7,806 nt of DNA from an uncultured Oscillospiraceae bacterium (GCA_934621665.1 CAKTUT010000080.1:1-7806), one strand, 5' to 3'. Shown: positions 1 through 6,305, counted from the first letter of the stretch. Notes: generated by a model not told the origin, from the letters alone. Translations and numbers: made by a program.

Positions 1-133
1 CGCCATAGATGCGGTCGCGGGTAACGCCGGGCGTATCCTCGACAATGGCCATGCGCTGCCCGGTCAATTTGTTAAACAGCATCGACTTGCCGACATTTGG
101 CCGACCGACGATGGCTACAATCGGTTTTGGCAT
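1..133 (-). CDS. der: Ribosome-assembly GTPase Der (EngA), N-terminal part only
   Basis: Der is an essential tandem-domain GTPase that helps assemble the 50S ribosomal subunit. Only the first 44 codons lie here; the gene runs off the left edge. The protein begins [20 protein letters not shown]. The G1 (Walker A) loop GRPNVGKS is at residues 10–17, and the Der-type G2 segment PGVTRDR is at 35–41. The position after GKS is Met rather than the more common Thr, which should be tolerated because Ser17 is the Mg-coordinating residue. The start is fixed by an AGGAGG ribosome binding site at 143–148, nine bases upstream. The gene follows rpmF on the same strand across a 77-base gap holding a terminator-like hairpin, so it may be partly read through from the rpmF transcript. 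Family assignment is firm from the G1 and G2 motifs; the rest of the protein cannot be judged. Confidence 0.95.
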   Translation of the reverse strand, partial: MPKPIVAIVGRPNVGKSMLFNKLTGQRMAIVEDTPGVTRDRIYG

Positions 134-141
134 AATGGATG

Positions 142-194
142 CCCTCCTCTCATGGTTAAGAAAAGAGGGGGGTGTGCAGACACCCTCCTCTCAT
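142..194 (-). repeat. 12-base direct repeat covering the rpmF terminator arm and the der ribosome binding site
   Basis: The minus-strand 12-mer ATGAGAGGAGGG occurs exactly twice, at 183–194 and at 142–153. The first copy contains most of the 5' arm of the hairpin after rpmF. The second contains the ribosome binding site of der. The C-rich 3' arm of the hairpin (165–175) can therefore pair with either copy. The repeat is seen directly; any regulatory use is inference. Confidence 0.6.
158..190 (-). terminator. Probable intrinsic terminator after rpmF
   Basis: On the minus strand, GAGGAGGGTGT (190 to 180) pairs with ACACCCCCCTC (175 to 165) around a CTGC loop. This gives an 11-base-pair stem with a single A-C mismatch, followed by TTTTCTT. 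It lies 21 bases past the rpmF stop. The T tract is short and interrupted, so termination may be partial and allow read-through into der. Confidence 0.7.
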
Positions 195-210
195 TCTCTA
201 TCGAGCGAAA

Positions 211-399
211 TTACTCTGCCGACTCGACAGCGATCACTTCACGGCCATTGTAGTAACCGCAAGCCTTGCACGCGCGGTGCGGCAGGCGGGGCTCACCGCA
301 CTTGGGGCAAGCAACAACACCGGGGATCGCCAGCTTCCAATGCGAGCTGCGTCTCTTATCTCTTCTGGCGCTGGAAACTTTTCTCTTGGGTACTGCCAT
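211..399 (-). CDS. rpmF: 50S ribosomal protein L32
   Basis: This 62-residue protein matches L32 over its whole length. It has the basic N-terminus [17 protein letters not shown], the [13 protein letters not shown] core and the [16 protein letters not shown]-terminal block. Cys31, Cys34, Cys44 and Cys47 form an intact zinc ribbon, so this is the zinc-binding (C+) form rather than the cysteine-free paralogue. The start is set by the invariant MAVPK and by GGAGG eight bases upstream. L32 is a small structural protein of the large subunit. The gene sits 41 bases after yceD, the usual bacterial pairing, and is probably transcribed from the yceD promoter. It ends at a hairpin before der. Confidence 0.97.
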   Translation of the reverse strand: MAVPKRKVSSARRDKRRSSHWKLAIPGVVACPKCGEPRLPHRACKACGYYNGREVIAVESAE

Positions 400-440
400 T
401 TGGTACACCTCCTTGGTTGAAATGCCTCTCGGCACATTGT

Positions 441-947
441 CTACTTTTTCTTGTCCAGCAATTGCTGCAGGACAGCGAATCGGGAATCCGGCTCCGGTCT
501 GCAATCGCAAGTGCCCTCGTTGAGGTTCTTGCCGCAGCGGCAGCAAAGTCCTTTGCAATCCTCACGGCACAAAAGCTTCTGATCCATATTAAGAACGAAA
601 GCCGTTGTCAGAATGTCGTCAAGATCGGCACAATTCTCCACAAGCTCGAAAACCCATGGGTTTTCGAAATCGTCGGATTCCATGCTGGTGACCAGCACAG
701 CCTCGATGGAATGTTCCACCGGACGCGCAAAGGCAGCGGCGCATCTGTCACACACACCATGCAGCGTGGTTTTTACCGTACCGGAAAGCTCCAGGACACC
801 GGCTGTGTTGCGCACGCGTCCGCTTGCCAGTACAGGCTCACTGACCGGGCAGCAGCTGCCAAATTGCATGGTATGCAGATCCAGGCTTGTCTCAAAGGGC
901 ACTACCCCGCCGGGAACGGCAATGATCTTGCTCAAATCCAGTCGCAT
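441..947 (-). CDS. yceD: YceD/DUF177 family protein, ribosome-linked metal-binding protein
   Basis: This 168-residue protein is of the DUF177 (YceD) family, which is encoded next to L32 across bacteria and is associated with 23S rRNA and 50S biogenesis; its biochemical role is not well defined. The family marks are CDRC at residues 66–69, then the Cys-rich block C127, C131, C135, C136, C138, C147 and C149 within the typical CxxDCKGLCxxCG...NEGxCDC pattern, then [11 protein letters not shown] near the C-terminus. The CxxC pairs suggest zinc binding. The start chosen is ATG at 945–947 with GGAGGA four bases upstream. An in-frame TTG at 957–959 overlaps that ribosome binding site and is rejected. 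The gene has its own consensus promoter and is followed after 41 bases by rpmF, forming a two-gene unit. Confidence 0.9.
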   Translation of the reverse strand: MRLDLSKIIAVPGGVVPFETSLDLHTMQFGSCCPVSEPVLASGRVRNTAGVLELSGTVKTTLHGVCDRCAAAFARPVEHSIEAVLVTSMESDDFENPWVFELVENCADLDDILTTAFVLNMDQKLLCREDCKGLCCRCGKNLNEGTCDCRPEPDSRFAVLQQLLDKKK

Positions 948-951
948 AGTG

Positions 952-957
952 TCCTCC
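952..957 (-). promoter_or_regulatory. Ribosome binding site of yceD
   Basis: GGAGGA on the minus strand, four bases before the ATG at 947. It decides the start: the upstream in-frame TTG is part of this site and has no site of its own. Confidence 0.85.
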
Positions 958-979
958 AATCCAGAATCATGCAGTCGAT

Positions 980-1008
980 ATTATATCGGAAGCGCGCGGG
1001 AAAGTCAA
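980..1008 (-). promoter_or_regulatory. Sigma-A promoter for yceD-rpmF
   Basis: On the minus strand, TTGACT (1008 to 1003) and a perfect TATAAT (985 to 980) are separated by exactly 17 bases. The predicted transcript starts near 973, leaving a leader of about 26 bases with room only for the ribosome binding site. An A/T-rich tract lies just upstream at about 1009–1041. Confidence 0.85.
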
Positions 1009-1055
1009 ATACTATTTGCGTTTTTTCAGAAAAATTTTTACAAACACCGCGGCGC

Positions 1056-1084
1056 TTTACACAATCGCTTGCGCGTGCTAAAAT
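1056..1084 (+). promoter_or_regulatory. Sigma-A promoter for the pseudouridine synthase gene
   Basis: TTTACA (1056–1061) and TAAAAT (1079–1084) are separated by 17 bases, 33 bases before the start codon. The promoter points away from the yceD promoter; the two -35 boxes are 47 bases apart. Confidence 0.7.
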
Positions 1085-1107
1085 AATCGCACCCTTTATC
1101 TGGTTTT

Positions 1108-1112
1108 GGAGG
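1108..1112 (+). promoter_or_regulatory. Ribosome binding site of the pseudouridine synthase gene
   Basis: GGAGG, five bases before the ATG at 1118. It decides the start against an in-frame TTG at 1106 that overlaps this site. Confidence 0.8.
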
Positions 1113-1117
1113 CGTTT

Positions 1118-2071
1118 ATGAAAGAACTTACCGTCGGCGCAAATGACGCAGGCCAGCGGCTTGACCGCTTTGTATCCAAGGCTGTGCCGCTTCTGCCCGA
1201 CTCCCTGCTGCAAAAATACATCCGGCTCAAGCGCATCAAGCTGAACGAAAAGCGCTGTGAGCGCGGAATACGGCTGAATGCGGGTGACGTAATTCAGCTT
1301 TATATTAACGACGAGTTTTTTGACACGCCAAAGCAGGAAAACGCCTATCTTACCGTTGCCGCGCCAAAGCTCAACATTGTATATGAGGACGAGAATATTC
1401 TGCTGCTTGATAAAAAGCCCGGTGTGGCTGTCCACCCGCACGACGGCGCGGAATACGGCAAAACGCTCATTGACCATATTCAGGCGTATCTCTATGCCAA
1501 GCGTGAGTGGCGGCCGCGCGAGGAGCACGCGTTTGCGCCAGCGCTTTGCAACCGCATCGACCGCAACACCGGCGGTATTGTCATCGCGGCCAAAAACGCC
1601 GAGTCTCTTCGCATTTTAAACCAGAAGATCAAGGATCGTGAGCTTGAAAAGAAATATCTGTGCATCGTCCACGGCACACCAAAGCCCGCCGAGGGAAAGC
1701 TCTCCGGCTATCTTTTTAAGGACGCCAAGGAAAATCGCGTCTACATCACAAAAAATCCGCAGCCCGGCGCAAAAACCGCCGTCACATTCTACCGCACGCT
1801 TCAGTCAACGAACGGTCTTTCCCTTGTAGAATGTGAGCTTCTCACCGGGCGCACGCACCAGATCCGCGCGCAGATGGCCGCTGCTGGCTGGCCGCTGCTT
1901 GGCGATGGGAAGTACGGAAAGCTTGACAAACGTTACGACCGAAAGTATCAGGCGCTCTACTCTTATTCCCTGCGTTTTTGTTTTACCACCGACGCGGGAA
2001 TTCTCAGCTATCTGGACGGGAAATCGTTCACCGTCTCCGACGTGGATTTTGTAAAGCAATACTTCGGATAA
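1118..2071 (+). CDS. RluA-family RNA pseudouridine synthase with S4 domain
   Basis: This 317-residue protein isomerises a uridine to pseudouridine in rRNA or tRNA; which uridine cannot be told. An S4 RNA-binding domain occupies about residues 12–65 (AGQRLDRFVSK, then RLNAGDVIQLY). The catalytic RluA domain covers about 85–300, with the LDKKPGVAVHP strand at 97–107. The catalytic motif is NRIDRNTGGIVI at 145–156, with Asp148 as the nucleophile; it replaces the commoner HRLDxxTSG form. GRTHQIRAQMAAAGWPLLGD is the conserved C-terminal RNA-binding segment. The length is normal for the RluC/RluD branch. The ATG at 1118 has a good ribosome binding site and its own promoter. The gene stands alone: yceD is divergent, and a strong hairpin follows before the pot operon. 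Membership is sure; the target site is not. Confidence 0.93.
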   Translation: MKELTVGANDAGQRLDRFVSKAVPLLPDSLLQKYIRLKRIKLNEKRCERGIRLNAGDVIQLYINDEFFDTPKQENAYLTVAAPKLNIVYEDENILLLDKKPGVAVHPHDGAEYGKTLIDHIQAYLYAKREWRPREEHAFAPALCNRIDRNTGGIVIAAKNAESLRILNQKIKDRELEKKYLCIVHGTPKPAEGKLSGYLFKDAKENRVYITKNPQPGAKTAVTFYRTLQSTNGLSLVECELLTGRTHQIRAQMAAAGWPLLGDGKYGKLDKRYDRKYQALYSYSLRFCFTTDAGILSYLDGKSFTVSDVDFVKQYFG

Positions 2072-2089
2072 AATCCTTTATCCATCTGC

Positions 2090-2128
2090 CAGCGCCGAAC
2101 CGGAGACGGTTCGGCGCTGTTTGTCTGA
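2090..2128 (+). terminator. Intrinsic terminator after the pseudouridine synthase gene
   Basis: A perfect 13-base-pair stem, CAGCGCCGAACCG (2090–2102) with CGGTTCGGCGCTG (2107–2119), closes on a GAGA tetraloop and is followed by TTTGTCTG. The U tract is weak but the stem is very stable. It begins 18 bases past the stop codon. Confidence 0.8.
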
Positions 2129-2153
2129 CGTTTTGCACGCGTTTTATAAAATT

Positions 2154-2190
2154 CCCGCTTTTTTTCGTCAGCAGTTATTGACAAAGCGGG
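2154..2190. repeat. Inverted repeat overlapping the potA promoter -35 region
   Basis: CCCGCTTT (2154–2161) and AAAGCGGG (2183–2190) form an 8-base perfect inverted repeat with a 21-base centre. Inside it a second dyad, GTCA (2167–2170) and TGAC (2179–2182), is nested. The right arm begins in the last base of the -35 box, which would suit a repressor or activator site. No regulator gene is present in the window, so this is only a candidate. Confidence 0.35.
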
Positions 2191-2206
2191 GCGTACACTA
2201 TATATT
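2178..2206 (+). promoter_or_regulatory. Sigma-A promoter for potABCD
   Basis: A perfect TTGACA (2178–2183) and TATATT (2201–2206) are separated by 17 bases. The predicted start near 2213 gives a leader of about 45 bases, too short for a riboswitch. The sequence GCGTACA appears in the spacer (2191–2197) and again in the leader (2224–2230). The leader copy forms a small dyad with GTACG at 2215–2219. Confidence 0.8.
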
Positions 2207-2246
2207 TGCACTCAGTACGTTTTGCGTACAAATATACTTATGAAAC

Positions 2247-2254
2247 GGGGGAGG
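2247..2254 (+). promoter_or_regulatory. Unusually close ribosome binding site of potA
   Basis: GGGGGAGG ends only three bases before the ATG at 2258, closer than the five to ten bases seen at the other genes here. No better start exists: the in-frame ATG at 2240 and TTG at 2222 have no ribosome binding site, and the protein homology begins right after 2258. Confidence 0.65.
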
Positions 2255-2257
2255 ATA

Positions 2258-3388
2258 ATGTCCGACGAACTCATTCGCCTGTCGAATCTCACCATGACCT
2301 TTGAGGACGGCGAAACCATTCTTGACCACATTAATCTTTACATCAGAAATAAGGAATTTCTCACATTGCTGGGTCCCAGTGGATGCGGAAAAACCACAAC
2401 TTTGCGAATTATTGGCGGTTTTTTGACACCTACGTCCGGCGATGTGTTTTTTAACGGCCAGCGGATCAATGACATACCGCCGTACCAGAGGAAAATCAAC
2501 ACAGTTTTCCAGCGATACGCATTGTTCCCGCACCTGGACGTATATGATAATATTGCGTTCGGCCTGCGCCTTTTAAAGCTGTCTGAAAAAGAGATTGACG
2601 ACCGTGTGACAGAAATGCTGGAAATCGTCAGCCTCAAGGGCTTTGAAAACCGCAAGGTCACTTCTCTCTCCGGCGGTCAGCAGCAGCGTGTGGCTATCGC
2701 GCGCGCACTGGTCAACCGTCCGCAGGTGCTGCTGCTTGACGAGCCGCTCGGCGCGCTTGACCTGCGTCTGCGCAAGGATATGCAGAACGAGCTCAAGAGC
2801 ATCCAGCAGCAGACCGGCATCACCTTTATCTATGTCACGCATGATCAGGAAGAGGCGCTTTCCATGTCCGATATCGTCGTGGTCATGGATAAGGGCAAGA
2901 TTCAGCAGATCGGCACGCCGCAGGATATCTATAACGAGCCAAAAAATGCGTTCGTCGCCGACTTCATCGGCGAGTCCAACATTCTTGACGGCGTAATGCT
3001 CGACGACTGTCTGGTCAAATTCTTCGGCCGCAAGTTTGAGTGCGTGGACAAGGGCTTCGAAAAGAATGAGCCGGTTGACGTTGTCATCCGTCCCGAGGAT
3101 ATTGATATCGTCTCCGCCGATCAGGGTCACCTGTGCGGTACGGTCACGTCCGTGACGTTCAAGGGCGTCCACTATGACACGATTGTTGACTTCAAGGGCT
3201 TCAAGTGGCTGATTCAAACGACCGACTACTACCCCGTCGATTCGTACATCGGCATCCGCCTGAACCCGGAGGACATCCACATCATGCATAAGAGCGAGTA
3301 CTCCGGCCTCTACGGTGACTACAGCTCCTACAGTGCCGAGTACGATGAGATCGCCGAGGCAATGGAGGACGAAGAGGATGAAGAATAA
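2258..3388 (+). CDS. potA: Spermidine/putrescine ABC transporter ATP-binding protein
   Basis: This 376-residue ATPase powers polyamine import with PotB and PotC on the cytoplasmic face. All ABC motifs are intact: Walker A GPSGCGKT at 39–46, Q-loop Gln85, signature LSGGQ at 137–141, Walker B VLLLDE with Glu162, D-loop GALD at 165–168 and switch His195. A regulatory TOBE-type domain follows at about 280–350 ([11 protein letters not shown], then [12 protein letters not shown]). The length is close to E. coli PotA (378). The last 16 residues hold 11 acidic ones; this part of the gene also carries the ribosome binding site of potB. The start at 2258 is preferred over upstream in-frame ATG and TTG codons that lack a ribosome binding site. 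It is first in potABCD, overlapping potB by 11 bases. Assignment to polyamines rests on the Pot-like sequence and on PotD downstream. Confidence 0.95.
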   Translation: MSDELIRLSNLTMTFEDGETILDHINLYIRNKEFLTLLGPSGCGKTTTLRIIGGFLTPTSGDVFFNGQRINDIPPYQRKINTVFQRYALFPHLDVYDNIAFGLRLLKLSEKEIDDRVTEMLEIVSLKGFENRKVTSLSGGQQQRVAIARALVNRPQVLLLDEPLGALDLRLRKDMQNELKSIQQQTGITFIYVTHDQEEALSMSDIVVVMDKGKIQQIGTPQDIYNEPKNAFVADFIGESNILDGVMLDDCLVKFFGRKFECVDKGFEKNEPVDVVIRPEDIDIVSADQGHLCGTVTSVTFKGVHYDTIVDFKGFKWLIQTTDYYPVDSYIGIRLNPEDIHIMHKSEYSGLYGDYSSYSAEYDEIAEAMEDEEDEE

Positions 3389-4196
3389 GCTGCTGGCCGC
3401 GCCCTATATCGTCTGGATGGCGCTTTTTATCCTCATCCCGCTTGGGATTGTCGTCTATTACGCCCTGACCGATTCCATTACCGGTCAGTTTACGCTTGCA
3501 AATCTTGCAAGCATCGGCTCGTATCTGCCGATTTTCCTGCGTTCGATCTGGCTGAGCCTGTTTGCAGCGCTCATCTGCCTTATCATCGGCTATCCGGTCG
3601 CGTACTTTATCGCGCAGTGCAAGCCCACAACGCAGCGCTTTCTGGAAATGCTGATTATGCTTCCTATGTGCATGAGCTTCCTGCTGCGCACGCTGGCATG
3701 GGTTGCCATGCTGGAGGATACCGGCATTTTCAACACATTCCTGCAAAGCATCGGTCTTACCCCCCTGCCGCTCATCCGCACCAACGGCGCAGTCATTCTC
3801 GGCATGGTCTATAACTACCTGCCGTATATGATTCTGCCGCTGTACACGGTGATCATGAAGATTGACAATCGCCTCGTCGAGGCCGCGGCCGATCTTGGCT
3901 GCACGCCGCGTCAAGTCTTTACCAAGGTCATTCTTCCGCTGTCCGGCCCCGGTATTCTCTCCGGTTTTACCATGGTGTTTGTGCCTGCCGTCTCCACGTT
4001 CTATATCTCTCAGAAACTCGGCTCTACCGGCACAACGCTCATCGGAGACGTGATTGAATCACAGTTCAAGACGGCCTATAACCCCAATCTCGGCGCAGCC
4101 ATGAGCCTTGTTCTGATGATTCTCATCTTCATCTGCGTGAGTATCATGAACCATTTCGGTGAAAATGAGGAAGAGGAGGTCATGGCAAAGGTATGA
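3378..4196 (+). CDS. potB: Spermidine/putrescine ABC transporter permease PotB
   Basis: This 272-residue inner permease subunit is of the binding-protein-dependent (type I importer) family. About six hydrophobic segments are visible: near residues 7–30, 56–79, 90–112, 137–160, 190–210 and 243–265. The cytoplasmic EAA loop that contacts PotA is intact at 168–187 ([10 protein letters not shown], then ILP). The ATG at 3378 lies inside the end of potA, with GGAGG nine bases upstream. A more upstream in-frame ATG at 3315 would run through potA coding sequence and is rejected. The C-terminus is acidic (ENEEEEV), encoded by the purine-rich stretch that also serves as the potC ribosome binding site. 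It pairs with PotC to form the channel. Confidence 0.95.
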   Translation: MKNKLLAAPYIVWMALFILIPLGIVVYYALTDSITGQFTLANLASIGSYLPIFLRSIWLSLFAALICLIIGYPVAYFIAQCKPTTQRFLEMLIMLPMCMSFLLRTLAWVAMLEDTGIFNTFLQSIGLTPLPLIRTNGAVILGMVYNYLPYMILPLYTVIMKIDNRLVEAAADLGCTPRQVFTKVILPLSGPGILSGFTMVFVPAVSTFYISQKLGSTGTTLIGDVIESQFKTAYNPNLGAAMSLVLMILIFICVSIMNHFGENEEEEVMAKV

Positions 4197-5011
4197 AGCA
4201 CTTTAACCGCACCGTGACCGTTCTGGTCTTTATCTTCCTGTATGTTCCCATGATCGTTCTGGCAATCGCGTCGTTCAATTCCGGCACGGATATCGCCACG
4301 TTCAAGGGCTTTACGTTTTCGCAGTACGCAAACCTCTTCCGCGACAGCACACTTCTGCGTCTGCTGCTCAACTCGCTGATTATCGCGGTGCTCTCCACGA
4401 TCATTGCAACAGTGTTCGGCACAATGGCCGCCGTCGGCATCCATGGCATGAATGGCAAGCTCCGCAAGGCCGTCATGACGCTGACCGACATTCCCATGAC
4501 GAATCCCGATATCGTCACCGGCGTTGCGCTGGCGCTGCTGTTCGCCTTTACCGGCGCAATGCTCCGGATCAATTCGATCCTCGGCTTCTGGACGCTTCTG
4601 ATTGCGCACATCACGTTCAATCTCCCCTATGTCATTTTGAATGTCATGCCAAAGCTCAAGCAGATGGACAAGGATCTGGTGGAGGCCGCGATGGATCTTG
4701 GCTGTACGCCGATGCAGGCGTTTACCAAGGTTGTCATTCATGAGATCATGCCCGGTATCATCTCCGGCGCGCTGATGGCGTTTACAATGAGCCTTGACGA
4801 CTTCGTCATTTCGTATTTTGTCACCGGTTCCAGCTTTATTACGCTCCCGGTTGAGATCTATAACTATACGAAAAAGCCAATCCAGCCCAAGATCTACGCG
4901 CTCTTTACGCTGATGTTCATCGCTATTCTGATTCTGATGGTGGTCATGAACCTGCTTCAGGCGCGCTCTGAGCGCCATCCCAAAGCTCGCAGAGGAGGTG
5001 CTGTACGATGA
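4193..5011 (+). CDS. potC: Spermidine/putrescine ABC transporter permease PotC
   Basis: This 272-residue second permease subunit is a paralogue of PotB. The first membrane segment is at residues 7–27, with others near 55–80, 103–124, 129–150, 187–207 and 233–254. The EAA loop EAAMDLGCTPMQAFTK begins at Glu164 and ends at the conserved MPGI. SLDDFVISYFVTG at about 199–211 is typical of PotC. The ATG at 4193 overlaps the potB stop as ATGA, so translation is probably coupled. The nearest full AGGAGG ends 13 bases upstream, rather far, which fits coupling more than independent initiation. The C-terminus ends in a basic stretch (RSERHPKARRGGAVR) covering the potD ribosome binding site. Confidence 0.95.
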   Translation: MKHFNRTVTVLVFIFLYVPMIVLAIASFNSGTDIATFKGFTFSQYANLFRDSTLLRLLLNSLIIAVLSTIIATVFGTMAAVGIHGMNGKLRKAVMTLTDIPMTNPDIVTGVALALLFAFTGAMLRINSILGFWTLLIAHITFNLPYVILNVMPKLKQMDKDLVEAAMDLGCTPMQAFTKVVIHEIMPGIISGALMAFTMSLDDFVISYFVTGSSFITLPVEIYNYTKKPIQPKIYALFTLMFIAILILMVVMNLLQARSERHPKARRGGAVR

Positions 5012-6201
5012 AAAAGCTTCTTTCTCTTCTGCTGTGCCTGCTGCTGGTCGTTTCGATGCTTCCTATACACGCCAAGGCTGCCGAGAACGAGATCACCGTC
5101 TATAACTGGGGTCAGTACATCTCCGACGGTACGGACGATTCGATGGACGTCATTGCCGAATTTGAAAAGGCCACCGGCATCAAGGTGCACTATATGACGT
5201 TCGACTCGAACGAGAGTATGTACACCAAGCTGAAAACCGGCGGCGCAAGCTATGACGTGATTATCCCCTCCGACTATATGATTGCAAAGCTCATCGAGGA
5301 GGATATGCTCGAGCCGCTGGATTTTTCCAACATTCCAAATTATGAGTATATTGACGAGGCATTCCGCAATCAGGCATATGACCCGGAGAACACCTACTCT
5401 GTTCCCTACACGTGGGGCACGGTCGGTCTGATCTACAATACGCAGTATGTCTCTGACGAGGACGCGGAAAGCTGGAGCTGCCTGTGGAACAGCAAATACG
5501 CCGGGAAGCTTCTGATGTTTGACAATCCCCGCGACGCATTTGCCATCGCGCAGTCGATGCTGGGCTACAGTCTCAACACCGAGGACTTTAACGAGCTGAA
5601 AAACTGCGCCGATCTTCTGGCGCAGCAGAAGCCTGTTTTGCAGGCCTATGTCATGGATCAGATCTTTGACAAGATGCAGCGCGGCGAGGCATGGGCAGCG
5701 CCCTATTATGCGGGCGACTATCTGACCATGGTGGAGGAAAACCCCGATCTGGCGTTCAGCCATCCGAAAGAGGGCTATAACATCTTCATCGACGCGATGT
5801 GCATTCCCAAGGGCTGCAAGAACAAAGCCGGCGCGGAGGCGTTCATCAATTTCCTCTGTGACCCCGAAATTTCAGCGGCAAACCTCGACTATATCGGTTA
5901 CTCCACACCGGAAACGGCCGCAAAGGAGTACCTCGATGAGGAAGTTACCACCAGCCCTGTGGCCTACCCCGACGATGAAACGCTTGCCAGAAGCGAAAGC
6001 TTCGCAGCGCTGTCGGTTGAAGCCACACAGAGCATGAATGACCTGTGGCTTTCTGTCAAGACAGACGGCGCGAACACCACGCTGTATCTGGCGCTGACCA
6101 TTGCGGCCATTGGCGCCGTCATTGTGTTCTTCACCGTTTCCGGCGCGGTTCGCCGCCGGAAACAGGCACGCCGCTGCCGTAAGTGGCGTGAGGAATCCTG
6201 A
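5008..6201 (+). CDS. potD: Polyamine-binding protein PotD with C-terminal membrane anchor
   Basis: This 397-residue substrate-binding protein should capture polyamines outside the cell and deliver them to PotB/PotC. Residues 1–24 are a signal peptide ending in AKA, a signal peptidase I type site. There is no lipobox: Cys10 lies inside the hydrophobic core. The binding fold covers about 28–350, with PotD hallmarks YNWGQY (32–37), SNESMYTKLK, PSDYM (87–91), the SVPYTWGT segment and IGYSTPETAA (296–305). Residues 359–378 form a transmembrane helix followed by a tail with nine Arg/Lys, which should stay in the cytoplasm. Against E. coli PotD, recalled from memory, Trp34, Tyr37, Ser88, Asp262 and Tyr298 are kept, while Gln36, Asn173, Asp176, Tyr234 and Phe260 differ. 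It overlaps potC by ATGA, with AGGAGG nine bases upstream. The exact ligand is uncertain. Confidence 0.92.
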   Translation: MKKLLSLLLCLLLVVSMLPIHAKAAENEITVYNWGQYISDGTDDSMDVIAEFEKATGIKVHYMTFDSNESMYTKLKTGGASYDVIIPSDYMIAKLIEEDMLEPLDFSNIPNYEYIDEAFRNQAYDPENTYSVPYTWGTVGLIYNTQYVSDEDAESWSCLWNSKYAGKLLMFDNPRDAFAIAQSMLGYSLNTEDFNELKNCADLLAQQKPVLQAYVMDQIFDKMQRGEAWAAPYYAGDYLTMVEENPDLAFSHPKEGYNIFIDAMCIPKGCKNKAGAEAFINFLCDPEISAANLDYIGYSTPETAAKEYLDEEVTTSPVAYPDDETLARSESFAALSVEATQSMNDLWLSVKTDGANTTLYLALTIAAIGAVIVFFTVSGAVRRRKQARRCRKWREES

Positions 6202-6205
6202 TTCT

Positions 6206-6239
6206 AAAAATCCTGCCGCAATCGCGGCAGGATTTTTTT
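6206..6239 (+). terminator. Strong intrinsic terminator after potD
   Basis: ATCCTGCCGC (6210–6219) pairs with GCGGCAGGAT (6224–6233) around AATC. Four more A-T pairs extend the stem and a run of seven T closes it (6233–6239). It starts five bases past the potD stop and should separate the pot operon from the MATE gene. The A-run on the 5' side means it could also work on the minus strand. Confidence 0.95.
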
Positions 6240-6243
6240 GTTC

Positions 6244-6276
6244 TTTCCGTTTTTTACACTTTTCCGTTTCACACGG
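6244..6276 (+). repeat. Direct repeats just upstream of the MATE promoter
   Basis: TTTCCGTTT occurs at 6244–6252 and 6261–6269, offset by 17 bases, and each copy is followed closely by ACAC. The second copy overlaps a small dyad, CCGT (6264–6267) and ACGG (6273–6276), which abuts the -35 box at 6277. This could be a regulator site, but the sequence is T-rich and chance is possible. Confidence 0.3.
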
Positions 6277-6305
6277 TTGACAATCCGTCCGTTCTATTGT
6301 ATAAA
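6277..6305 (+). promoter_or_regulatory. Sigma-A promoter for the MATE gene
   Basis: A perfect TTGACA (6277–6282) and TATAAA (6300–6305) are separated by 17 bases. The predicted start is near 6312, giving a leader of about 40 bases. Confidence 0.8.

Noticed and set aside
9..1121. Long open frame of about 370 codons on the plus strand across the left end.
   Set aside because: It is antisense to der, rpmF, yceD and the divergent promoters. Its translation is low-complexity and resembles no family, while the minus-strand genes are clear.
2121..2150. Second possible promoter (TTGTCT, 18 bases, TATAAA) upstream of potA.
   Set aside because: It starts inside the terminator tail of the previous gene and is weaker than the near-perfect promoter at 2178–2206.
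2207..2257. Riboswitch or attenuator in the pot leader.
   Set aside because: The predicted leader is only about 45 bases, with one 5-base-pair dyad and no terminator-like hairpin.
2573..3289. Minus-strand open frame of about 238 codons.
   Set aside because: It lies entirely opposite potA, whose ABC motifs are complete; the predicted peptide looks like a reverse-frame artefact.
5017..5047. Cys10 of PotD as a lipid attachment site.
   Set aside because: The preceding residues are LLL, not a lipobox, and hydrophobic residues continue after the cysteine up to a signal peptidase I type AKA site.
4076..5763. Two overlapping open frames of 300 and 268 codons on the minus strand.
   Set aside because: They are antisense shadows of potB, potC and potD caused by codon bias, and have neither ribosome binding sites nor recognisable motifs.
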